Below, in pieces: positions 1 through 7,161 of a DNA stretch of 64,000 bases. Numbering within the stretch: the first letter of the stretch is position 1; each line of letters opens with the position of its first letter. The stretch covers positions 62,001 through 126,000 of the forward strand of contig NZ_CP062221.1 in assembly GCF_021590045.1 (NCBI RefSeq). The letters run 5' to 3'. Below the pieces are notes generated by a model, which saw nothing but the letters and a program-made list of their open reading frames with translations, had not been told where the DNA came from and made no database searches. The stretch is from Cellulomonas palmilytica. Lineage in GTDB: Bacteria; Actinomycetota; Actinomycetes; Actinomycetales; Cellulomonadaceae. Both the position numbers and the translations under genes were made by a program.

Positions 1-779
1 AGCAGCTCGCGCTGCGCGACGGCCTCGTCGAGCGAGGTGGCCTGCAGGCGGACGACGTCCGCGTGCCGCGCGGCGAGCGTGAGCGCCGCGTCGCTCGTCG
101 CGCGCACGACGACCGGCGGTCGGCCCTGCGGCGGGCGCGGCGTGATCGACGGGCCCTTCACCCGGAACCTGATGCCCTCGTAGTCGACGTAGTGCAGCTT
201 CTCCCGGTCGACGAACCGACCCGTCGCGACGTCGCGGATCTCCGCGTCGTCCTCCCACGAGTCCCACAGCCGGCCGACGACGTCGATCACGTCGCCCGCC
301 TCGTCGACCGCGTCCGCCTCGTCCTGCACGCCCTTGCGACCGAACGCGCGGGCGGCCTCCGGCGTCGTCGACCAGCCCACGCCCCACGCCGCGCGGCCGC
401 GGCTCACGTGGTCGATCGTCGCGACGGCCTTCGACACGTGGAACGGCTCGGTGTGCGTCGTGTCGATCGTCGGGACGAGGCCGATCCCCGCGCTGCGCGG
501 CGCGAGGCGGGACGCGACGAGCGCCGCGTCGAGCCGGCCCTGCGCGCCGTGGCGCTGCACGGGCTGCAGCGAGAACGCGTCGTCGAGCACGACGAGGTCG
601 AGCAGGCCGCGCTGCGCGGTCGCGACGAGGGACGCGAGGCGCTGCGCGTCGAACAGCCGCTGCGCCTGCGAGCCCAGGTCACGCCAGGCGGCGGGGTGCG
701 CGCCGGCGTCGGTGAGGTCGACGCCCAGGTGCACCGAGGGTGCGCTCAGGTCGGTCCGGTGGCGGTGGTGCTGCGACAT
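1..779 (-). CDS. LLM-class flavin-dependent monooxygenase (NtaA/SnaA/DszA-like), C-terminus outside window
   Basis: 259 N-terminal residues are visible and the 3' end lies left of base 1. The fold is the bacterial luciferase-like barrel. The order SLVATAQRGLLDLVVLDDAF, then a segment reading TIDHVSRGRAAWGVGWSTTP, is the usual NtaA/SnaA/DszA pattern, where the second segment is normally GRxGWNxVTS. Such FMNH2-dependent enzymes often desulfonate or oxidise organosulfur compounds. The ATG at 779 follows GGAG at about 8 nt. The upstream leader carries a SAM-IV riboswitch and a Cys-rich small ORF, which strongly suggests a role in sulfur scavenging. The substrate cannot be named. The flavin reductase partner is not in the window. 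Confidence 0.85.
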   Translation of the reverse strand, partial: MSQHHRHRTDLSAPSVHLGVDLTDAGAHPAAWRDLGSQAQRLFDAQRLASLVATAQRGLLDLVVLDDAFSLQPVQRHGAQGRLDAALVASRLAPRSAGIGLVPTIDTTHTEPFHVSKAVATIDHVSRGRAAWGVGWSTTPEAARAFGRKGVQDEADAVDEAGDVIDVVGRLWDSWEDDAEIRDVATGRFVDREKLHYVDYEGIRFRVKGPSITPRPPQGRPPVVVRATSDAALTLAARHADVVRLQATSLDEAVAQREL

Positions 780-1062
780 CGGGTGCTCCAGCTCGGTCAG
801 GTGCGGTTCGGTCGGGTCGGGTGGGGCGCGGGTCGGCGCCGTGACGTCGCCGCACGCCCGGACGGGTCGTCCGGGTACGGCGATGCCGGGCGCGCGGGTG
901 TCGCGCGGTGGGTCCGGGCGTCGTCGACGCTCGGACCCTGCCTGCGGCGTGCGGGGACGCGCGGTCGTCGTCGGACGTGTGCGCGTCCGTGGACCGTCAG
1001 GTCAGGTGGCCCGGCCGGTGGCCGGTGGGCGGATCAGCGTCCGCCGTGCCCGTGAGGCGTCG

Positions 1063-1152
1063 TCAGCGACAGCTCTCGTCGGTGCACATGGAGCGACAGC
1101 ACATGTCGAGGCGCGTGGCGCGGGTGTCCCCGTCGGTGCTCCTCATGCTCAT
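1063..1152 (-). CDS. Cysteine-rich leader peptide, 29 aa
   Basis: A short ORF lies between the SAM-IV riboswitch and the LLM monooxygenase. It starts at ATG 1152 (a second in-frame ATG is at 1146) with GGGAG about 8 nt upstream, and stops at 1063-1065. It ends in CCRSMCTDESCR, with four Cys codons in the last eleven, preceded by TRLDM. Actinobacterial sulfur genes often carry small Cys-containing uORFs of this layout, at which ribosome stalling on Cys codons controls the downstream gene. Here the peptide would report Cys-tRNA level while the riboswitch reports SAM. The peptide itself is probably without function. Inference from composition and position; no expression data. Confidence 0.6.
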   Translation of the reverse strand: MSMRSTDGDTRATRLDMCCRSMCTDESCR

Positions 1153-1210
1153 GGGCTCGTCTCCCTCGGTCCGCTGCGTTGCCGGACGGCGGGGTTTCGC
1201 CGTCCGACCA

Positions 1211-1288
1211 GGTCCTCACCCGGGGCACCCCGCCGCGCGGGAGGGTTGCCGTCCGACCAGCCGGGGCTACGCGTCGGAGCTCATGACC
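1211..1288 (-). ncRNA. SAM-IV riboswitch
   Basis: Read on the minus strand, the element begins GGTCATGAG, continues with a GCCCCGGCTGG segment and the conserved CGGCAACCCTCC, and closes with GGGGTGCCCCGGGTGAGGACC. These match the SAM-IV class of actinomycetes, and GGTC/GACC forms the closing stem P1. A nearly identical element lies at 18761-18838. It sits about 60 nt upstream of the Cys-rich leader peptide and controls the same transcript as the LLM monooxygenase. AT-rich sequence just upstream (1289-1345) probably holds the promoter. Confidence 0.85.
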
Positions 1289-1450
1289 TTCGTGCTGCAG
1301 ACCGGAAAATTCGGACTGCATTGGTCAGGAAAACTAGGCCCACCCCGTCGAGGTGTCAACGACGCCCCACCCCTGTCCCACAATCCGGACCAACACACTC
1401 CCCTTTTGCGACCGGCCCCCGCCCACCGCCTCCGGTCCACCCCGAGACGA

Positions 1451-1575
1451 GACCGGGGTTGCTCCGGCGTCGACCGGTCAGAGCCGGAGCAACCGCGGGG
1501 TCGGCGGAGGAGACATCGCCGAGACCGTCGTCGCTCCGGCTCTGGGGTCACGGAACCGGAGGAAGCGCGGGGTCG
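1451..1575. repeat. Two copies of a palindromic TTGCTCCGGC repeat
   Basis: Copies at 1451-1503 and 1523-1575, each about 53 nt. The pattern is GACC(C)CG..TTGCTCCGGC, a variable loop of about 10 nt, GCCGGAGCAAC, then CGGGGTCG. The second copy is degenerate (CGGAGGAAG on its right arm). The same family recurs at 13939-14229 and 20773-20970. Both copies lie 3' of purL and upstream of the sulfur leader. Confidence 0.85.
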
Positions 1576-1598
1576 ACGGCGGGTCGTCGGGACGACGA

Positions 1599-1632
1599 CG
1601 AGGCCCCCGCGCCGGTGGGTGCGGGGGCCTCG
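1599..1632 (-). terminator. Hairpin terminator of purL
   Basis: CGAGGCCCCCGC and GCGGGGGCCTCG form a perfect 12-bp stem with a 10-nt loop, starting about 48 nt after the purL stop. There is no U-tract, as is common at this GC content. An 18-nt repeat (GGGGTCGTGCGGGGCCTC-like) fills 1632-1680. Confidence 0.65.
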
Positions 1633-1679
1633 GGGTCGTGCGGGGCCTCGGTTCGTGCGGGGCCTCGGGTCGTGCGGGG

Positions 1680-4025
1680 TCAGGCGAAGTGGCGCGGGAG
1701 GGTGGCCTCGAAGACCTCGCGGGCCTCGGCCAGCGGGATCGAGAACAGGCCCTCGACCTCGACAGCCGGACCCGCCTCGTCGTCGTCCGTCGCGACGTCC
1801 GCCGTCTGGCCCAGCTTGAGGGCCGGGACGCCGCGCGCGACGCACAGGTCCGCGAACCGCACCTCCTCCGAGCGCGGCACCGCGACGAGCGCTCGGGCCG
1901 TGGACTCGGAGAACAGCGCCTCGAACGGCGTCACGCCGTCGCGCTCGCACAGCGCGTCGAGCGACACCCGCGCACCCACGCCGAACCGCAGCGAGGACTC
2001 GAGCAGCGCCTGGACCAGACCACCCTCGGACAGGTCGTGCGCGGCGTCGACGAGCCCGTCGCGCGCCGCGTTCTGCAGCACCGCGGCCAGCGCGCGCTCG
2101 GCGGCCAGGTCGACCCGCGGCGGCAGGCCGCCGAGGTGGGCGTGCTCGACGTCGGCCCACGCGGAGCCGTCGAGCTCGGCGCGCGTCGTGCCCAGCAGGT
2201 AGACGGACACGCCGGGGGCCGTCCAGCCCGACGGCACGGCCTGCGCGACGTCGTCGAGCACGCCCAGCACGCCGACGACGGGCGTCGGGTGGATGGCGGA
2301 GTCGATCTTCCCGGGCTCGCCCGTGCCGTTGTAGAGCGAGACGTTGCCGCCGGTCACCGGGACCTCGAGCGTCTGGCACGCGTCGGCCAGGCCGCGGATG
2401 GCCTCGACGAGCTGCCACATCGAGTCCGGGTGCTCGGGGCTGCCGAAGTTGAGGCAGTCGGTCACCGCGAGCGGGCGGGCGCCCGTCGTCGCGACGTTGC
2501 GGTACGCCTCGGCGAGCGCGAGCTGCGCGCCCGTGTATGGGTCGAGCTTGCCGTAGCGGCCGTTCGCGTCGGTCGCGAGCGCGACGCCCAGGCCGGTGGC
2601 CTCGTCGACGCGGACGACGCCCGAGTCGTCGGGCTGCGCGAGGGCCGTGTTGCCCTGCACGAACCGGTCGTACTGCTTGGTCACCCACTCCTTGGACGCG
2701 AGGTTGGGCGAGCCGAGCAGGCGCAGCGCGGTCGCGCGCAGCTCGTCGGGGCTCGTCGGACGCGCGAGCGACGCGGAGGTGTCGGCGTTCAGCCCGTCCT
2801 GCCACGCGGGACGCGCGTAGGGACGGTCGTACACCGGGCCCTCGTGCGCGACCGTCTTCGGGTCGACGTCGACGATGCGGTGGCCGTGGTGGTCGATCGT
2901 GAGGCGGCCGGTGCCGGTGACCTCGCCGATGATCGCGGTCTCGACGTCCCACTTCGAGGTGATCGCGAGGAACTCGTCCAGCTTGGCGGGCGAGACGACC
3001 GCCATCATCCGCTCCTGCGACTCCGACATGAGGATCTCGCCGGCGGTCAGCGTGGGGTCGCGCAGCAGCACGTTCTCGAGGTCGACGTGCATGCCGCCGT
3101 CACCATTGGAGGCGAGCTCGCTCGTCGCGCACGAGATGCCCGCGGCGCCCAGGTCCTGGATGCCCTCGACGACGCGCGCGGCGTACAGCTCGAGGCAGCA
3201 CTCGATGAGCACCTTCTCCATGAACGGGTCGCCGACCTGCACCGACGGGCGCTTGGACGGCTTGGTGTCGTCGAACGTCTCGGAGGCGAGGATCGACGCG
3301 CCGCCGATGCCGTCGCCGCCCGTGCGCGCGCCGAACAGCACGACCTTGTTGCCCGTGCCGGACGCGTTGGCCAGGTGGATGTCCTCGTGCCGCAGCACGC
3401 CCAGGCACAGGGCGTTGACGAGCGGGTTGCCCTGGTAGCAGGGGTCGAACACGAGCTCGCCGCCGATGTTCGGCAGGCCGAGCGAGTTGCCGTACCCGCC
3501 GACGCCCGCGACGACGCCGTGCACCACGCGGGCGGTGTCCGGGTGGTCGACCGCGCCGAACCGCAGCTGGTCCATGACGGCGACGGGGCGCGCACCCATC
3601 GAGATGATGTCGCGCACGATGCCGCCGACGCCCGTGGCCGCGCCCTGGTACGGCTCGACGTACGACGGGTGGTTGTGGGACTCGACCTTGAACGTCACCG
3701 CCCAGCCGTCGCCGATGTCGACGACGCCCGCGTTCTCGCCGATGCCGACGAGCAGGTGCTCCTTCATCGCCGGCGTGGTCTTGTCCCCGAACTGGCGCAG
3801 GTGCGTCTTGGAGGACTTGTACGAGCAGTGCTCGGACCACATGACGGAGTACATCGCGAGCTCGGCGGCGGTGGGCCGGCGGCCGAGGATGTCCCGGATG
3901 CGCTGGTACTCGTCGGGCTTGAGACCGAGCTCCGCGTACGGCTGCTCGAGGTCGGGGGTCGCCGCGGCGTCCTCGACGGTGTCGTAGTGCTGGTCGCTGC
4001 TGGGGCGCGCGGGTGCGGAGGTCAT
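1680..4025 (-). CDS. purL: Phosphoribosylformylglycinamidine synthase subunit PurL
   Basis: 781 aa, the size of the small-type PurL that works with PurQ and PurS. It uses ATP and ammonia delivered by PurQ to convert FGAR to FGAM, step 4 of de novo purine synthesis. [11 protein letters not shown] (about residues 63-73) and KVESHNHPS (about 113-121) are the hallmark ATP-binding and substrate-binding segments, and the GGDGIGGAS glycine-rich stretch follows. ATG 4025 has AAGGGAAC just upstream, and an in-frame extension further upstream lacks family similarity. purQ and purS lie some 22 kb away on the same strand, so the three subunits are not co-transcribed. Confidence 0.97.
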   Translation of the reverse strand: MTSAPARPSSDQHYDTVEDAAATPDLEQPYAELGLKPDEYQRIRDILGRRPTAAELAMYSVMWSEHCSYKSSKTHLRQFGDKTTPAMKEHLLVGIGENAGVVDIGDGWAVTFKVESHNHPSYVEPYQGAATGVGGIVRDIISMGARPVAVMDQLRFGAVDHPDTARVVHGVVAGVGGYGNSLGLPNIGGELVFDPCYQGNPLVNALCLGVLRHEDIHLANASGTGNKVVLFGARTGGDGIGGASILASETFDDTKPSKRPSVQVGDPFMEKVLIECCLELYAARVVEGIQDLGAAGISCATSELASNGDGGMHVDLENVLLRDPTLTAGEILMSESQERMMAVVSPAKLDEFLAITSKWDVETAIIGEVTGTGRLTIDHHGHRIVDVDPKTVAHEGPVYDRPYARPAWQDGLNADTSASLARPTSPDELRATALRLLGSPNLASKEWVTKQYDRFVQGNTALAQPDDSGVVRVDEATGLGVALATDANGRYGKLDPYTGAQLALAEAYRNVATTGARPLAVTDCLNFGSPEHPDSMWQLVEAIRGLADACQTLEVPVTGGNVSLYNGTGEPGKIDSAIHPTPVVGVLGVLDDVAQAVPSGWTAPGVSVYLLGTTRAELDGSAWADVEHAHLGGLPPRVDLAAERALAAVLQNAARDGLVDAAHDLSEGGLVQALLESSLRFGVGARVSLDALCERDGVTPFEALFSESTARALVAVPRSEEVRFADLCVARGVPALKLGQTADVATDDDEAGPAVEVEGLFSIPLAEAREVFEATLPRHFA

Positions 4026-4314
4026 CGGTTCCCTTGGGCGAGTTCCAAGCCGTGCTGGCCGGCCGGCAGGGACACGGCCGTCGTCGGCGGACGGCCACAG
4101 GATACCGACGCCCCGGCGGCCGTCGGACCCGCGTCCACGACCCGGCGCGGACCCGTCACGGACCGCCGCGCGCGGCCCTCGGCGCGCGGTCGTCGGACGT
4201 CCGTCGGACGCTCGTCCAGGTGACGCTCGCCCGGACGGGCGAGCCGACGGTGGGCCCAACGGGTGACACGTGCCCGGAACACGGCGTGCCGCACGCGACA
4301 CGCCGATGGGGGAA

Positions 4315-4344
4315 TTGTGCGTTATGCCTGATCACCCCTACTGT
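4315..4344 (+). promoter_or_regulatory. Probable sigma-70-type promoter
   Basis: TTGTGC (4315-4320), an 18-nt spacer and TACTGT (4339-4344) lie in a locally AT-richer stretch of an otherwise GC-rich 380-bp gap between purL and the surface protein gene. The predicted start near 4351 leaves a leader of about 56 nt to the ATG at 4407. Nothing else was recognised between 4026 and 4314. Confidence 0.5.
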
Positions 4345-4406
4345 TCCGGCTTGGTCGGATGTCCGATTCGACCGTTTTCGACGCACTCTCCCCGAGTCGA
4401 GGTCCG

Positions 4407-5315
4407 ATGCTCTCCCGTGCCGCTGCCGCCACCGCCCTCCCCCTCGTCACCGGTCTCCTCCTCGTCGCCTCGTCCACGGGCGCGTGGGCCGGCGGGTCGG
4501 ACGACCCCGTGCCCTACTCCGTGACGGTCGACGGCCTCACGCTCGCACCCGGTGACACGTTCGCGAACCACGACCACGTGAACGTGACGTACACGCACCG
4601 CGGCCGCACGGGATCGGCGAACCTGCACATCGAGGGCACGCGGTCGACCGGCGGCCTCATCGGCAAGAACGCGGTGCGCTGGGACACGGTCGGCATCCCC
4701 GAGAACTCGTGCATCACCTGGGTGCAGGTCAGCAAGTACAACGAGCACTACGGCGAGGGCGGCCAGAAGCCCGTCTGCTCGACGACGTGCCGCCCGACCC
4801 CGAACCCGACCTACCCGCCGCAGCCGTCGCCGTCGCCCACGCCGACGCCGTACCCGACCTACCCGCCGCGTCCCACGCCGACGCCGACGCCCACCGCGAC
4901 GCCGACCCCGCCCGTCGAGGAGCCGACGACCCCGCCGGTCGAGGAGCCCACGCCGACGCCGGAGCCCTCGGACGAGGCACCGACCCCGGAGCCCACCCCG
5001 GAGGAGACCACGCCCGCGCCGACGCCCACCGAGCCGACCCCGCCGTCGGACGAGGAGACGCCGACCCCCGAGCCGTCGCTGTCGAGCCCCGTCGCGCCGG
5101 GTGACGACGACGAGGTCGTCGTGGCCGGACCGACGCCGACGCCGAGCTACCCGTCCGCGGTGCTGGCCGACGAGCCCGAGGAGCCGCCGCTCGCGGCCAC
5201 CGGCTCCGACTCGCTCGTGCCCGGCCTCGCCGCCGGTCTCGGTGCGCTCGCCGCGGGTGCCGGTCTCCTCGCGGTCCACGCCCGCAAGCGGTACCGCCCC
5301 GCGCACCGTCGCTGA
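4407..5315 (+). CDS. Cell-wall-anchored Pro/Thr-rich surface protein with LAATG sorting signal
   Basis: 302 aa from ATG 4407, which has GAGG 6 nt upstream; an in-frame ATG at 4359 would add 16 residues before the signal peptide. Layout: signal peptide ending near STGAWA, an exported globular domain of roughly 100 residues with two C-terminal Cys pairs (family not recognised), a long Pro/Thr/Glu-rich wall-spanning stalk, then LAATG, a hydrophobic segment and the basic tail HARKRYRPAHRR. LAxTG is the motif recognised by class E sortases of high-GC Gram-positives, so covalent attachment to peptidoglycan is likely. No sortase gene is in the window. The ligand or role of the N-terminal domain is unknown. 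Confidence 0.8.
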   Translation: MLSRAAAATALPLVTGLLLVASSTGAWAGGSDDPVPYSVTVDGLTLAPGDTFANHDHVNVTYTHRGRTGSANLHIEGTRSTGGLIGKNAVRWDTVGIPENSCITWVQVSKYNEHYGEGGQKPVCSTTCRPTPNPTYPPQPSPSPTPTPYPTYPPRPTPTPTPTATPTPPVEEPTTPPVEEPTPTPEPSDEAPTPEPTPEETTPAPTPTEPTPPSDEETPTPEPSLSSPVAPGDDDEVVVAGPTPTPSYPSAVLADEPEEPPLAATGSDSLVPGLAAGLGALAAGAGLLAVHARKRYRPAHRR

Positions 5316-5320
5316 CACGA

Positions 5321-5368
5321 CCGACGGACCGGCGACCGCACGCACGGGTGCGGGAACCGGTCCGTCGG
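5321..5368 (+). terminator. Hairpin terminator after the surface protein gene
   Basis: CCGACGGACCGG (5321-5332) and CCGGTCCGTCGG (5357-5368) are perfect 12-bp arms, and CCGCAC/GTGCGG inside them extends the hairpin. It begins 6 nt after the stop codon. Confidence 0.75.
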
Positions 5369-5478
5369 GTCGACGTCCGGCCGCACCCCCTCCCCCTGAG
5401 CGACCGGGCGCGGGCCCGGCGGGCACGAGCCTCGGCTCGGCCCGCCGGGCTCCGGCACGTGGGCGCTAGGTTCGGCGC

Positions 5479-6351
5479 GTGCCCACCGCCGTGACCCGCC
5501 GCGCGCTCGCCGCACTGCTCGCGGGGGTCGTCGTCGCGCTCGTCGGGGCGTGCACACCGTCGCCGGCGCAGCCTGGCGCCACGACGAGCCCGCACGCGGC
5601 GACGTCGTCTCCGGCCGCGGCGACGCCGGCCGCGTCGGCCGCGCCGTCAACCGCCGCGTCGGCGGCGCCGTCACCCGCCGCGTCGGCGGCGCCGTCACAG
5701 GGCGCGGACGACGCGCTCCTCGACCGCGCGATCCGCGGCGGTGTGACGGTGCGCTCGTCGGGCCCCTCGTCGGGGACGGTCGCGCTGCGCGTGCTCGCCG
5801 ACGCCACGCCGCGCGCGCTCGACGACGGGTCGGTCCGGGTGCCGCTCGCGGCAGGCGACGGCACGGTCGTCGTCGTCGCGCCCGCGCCCTGGCGGCTCGA
5901 CGTGCTCGCGGACGGGACCGCGCTCGTCCTGCTCGACGACGAGCCCGTCGCCGGCCTGCGGGCCGAGCCCGCGGGACGGCTGCGCACGCTCACGCGCACG
6001 GAGGTGGACGGCACGACGAGCGACGTCGCGGTGCTGCGCGCGGACGACGAGCCGACGAGCGTGTGGATCACCGCGCGCGCGGTGCTCGACCTGTCGTGGG
6101 GCGAGCGCGAGGGCGGGCGGTCGCTCGCGGTGACCCCCGCGGACTGGGCGCGCGGAGGCGGGCTCGCGGCAGCCGCGCTCGTGCCCGCGCAGGTCGTCGC
6201 GGCCGAGCCGGAGGCGGGGACCGCGACGATGCTCGACCAGCTCGCGTGCCACCAGCAGGGCGCGCGGCGCAAGGCCGCGTGGAACATCGAGCCGTGGCGG
6301 CCGCAGGTCTCGGCGCTGGAGCTGGTCGCGACCCGGTGCAACCCGACGTGA
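5479..6351 (+). CDS. Putative lipoprotein of unknown function
   Basis: 290 aa from GTG 5479. A signal peptide runs into the lipobox LVGAC with Cys25 as the lipidation site, so the protein should be anchored to the outer face of the membrane. Residues 27-75 are an Ala/Pro/Ser-rich linker containing a tandem repeat. The rest looks like a beta-rich globular domain with WRLDVLADGTALVLLDDEP and a C-terminal pair of Cys. I do not recognise the family. It is convergent with the DUF1361 gene, 4 nt from its stop. Confidence 0.75.
   Translation: MPTAVTRRALAALLAGVVVALVGACTPSPAQPGATTSPHAATSSPAAATPAASAAPSTAASAAPSPAASAAPSQGADDALLDRAIRGGVTVRSSGPSSGTVALRVLADATPRALDDGSVRVPLAAGDGTVVVVAPAPWRLDVLADGTALVLLDDEPVAGLRAEPAGRLRTLTRTEVDGTTSDVAVLRADDEPTSVWITARAVLDLSWGEREGGRSLAVTPADWARGGGLAAAALVPAQVVAAEPEAGTATMLDQLACHQQGARRKAAWNIEPWRPQVSALELVATRCNPT
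5626..5699 (+). repeat. In-frame 24-nt tandem repeat inside the lipoprotein linker
   Basis: Three near-identical units of about 24 nt (core GCCGCGTCGGCGGCGCCGTC) encode the SAAPS-type linker. Such repeats can change copy number by slippage and so alter linker length. Confidence 0.7.
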
Positions 6352-6355
6352 CGCG

Positions 6356-7069
6356 TCAGCCGCGCAGCTCCTCGATGCGCACGAGCCCGCCGATGACGGG
6401 CCCGATCACCACGAGGTAGATCAGGCCCAGGAACAACGCGGTGAGCAGCGTGAAGAACACCATCCCCGTGAGCCCGCCGGGGCTGCGCACGTGCGCGACG
6501 ACCTTGCGCACGAGCGAGGACGGGTGCCGCACGTCCCAGGAGTTGAGGCGCACGTTGCGCCCCAGGTAGATGCCGAGCGCGACGAGCAGCAGGATCACGA
6601 CGCACAGCACGACGGACGACCGGTCGGCGAGCGCGGTCGCGTCCTCCCCGGAGGACACGAGCACCCACTCGAGCTGCACGACGAACACGTTGAGCACGGT
6701 GTTGAGCACGCCGGACATCGCCAGGACGAGCACGAGCAGCGTGTCGAACCACATGGGCACGTGCTCGTCGGGCTTGCGGTGGCTGAGGTTGAGCTCGGTG
6801 ATGAGGTAGGCCGCGTTGGGCAGCAGGAGCAGCCACGCGAGAGCGCCGACGGCGAGCACCGCCCACCCGACGCCGCGCAGGTCCAGCCGGACCAGCACGG
6901 CCCACACGACGGCCACGAGGCCGAGCAGCACGAGGGGCGCGACGGACAGCGCGAGGTTGAGCAGCATCGGCCGGTAGACGCGCGTGCCGAACGCCGGCCC
7001 GCGTGCGAGCACCAGCGCCAGCGCGAGCACGTTCATGCCCGCGGCGCCGACGACGAGGCTGGTCAGCAT
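6356..7069 (-). CDS. DUF1361 family membrane protein
   Basis: 237 aa with six or seven hydrophobic segments. The stretch LLLPNAAYLITELNLSH (about residues 77-93) is the signature of DUF1361. Inside the family the NAPYxxTD-like loop is conserved, but its biochemical role is unknown. ATG 7069 begins MLTSLVV and is the first start consistent with the first membrane helix. It has no operon partner: a strong terminator lies upstream and a convergent gene downstream. Confidence 0.8.
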   Translation of the reverse strand: MLTSLVVGAAGMNVLALALVLARGPAFGTRVYRPMLLNLALSVAPLVLLGLVAVVWAVLVRLDLRGVGWAVLAVGALAWLLLLPNAAYLITELNLSHRKPDEHVPMWFDTLLVLVLAMSGVLNTVLNVFVVQLEWVLVSSGEDATALADRSSVVLCVVILLLVALGIYLGRNVRLNSWDVRHPSSLVRKVVAHVRSPGGLTGMVFFTLLTALFLGLIYLVVIGPVIGGLVRIEELRG

Positions 7070-7090
7070 GTCGCCATCACAGCAGAGCGC

Positions 7091-7132
7091 GACCGCCCCC
7101 GCTCTCCCGGTGCGGGAGGGACGGGGGCGGTC
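7091..7132 (-). terminator. Strong hairpin terminator of the acyl-CoA oxidase-like gene
   Basis: GACCGCCCCCG (7091-7101) pairs with CGGGGGCGGTC (7122-7132), and CTCCCG/CGGGAG pairs inside. It lies 30 nt after the stop at 7162 and separates this gene from the DUF1361 gene on the same strand. Confidence 0.8.
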
Positions 7133-7161
7133 GACGTCCACCGGGCCGACGGGACGGGCCG

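Noticed and set aside
1353..4223. Open reading frame of nearly 1000 codons on the plus strand opposite purL
   Set aside because: It is an antisense shadow of a GC-rich gene: Arg/Val/Gly-rich translation without any recognisable domain, whereas the minus strand encodes a clear PurL.
4359..4406. Upstream ATG for the surface protein
   Set aside because: It would place 16 extra polar residues before the signal peptide and would start about 8 nt after the predicted transcription start; ATG 4407 has GAGG at proper spacing.
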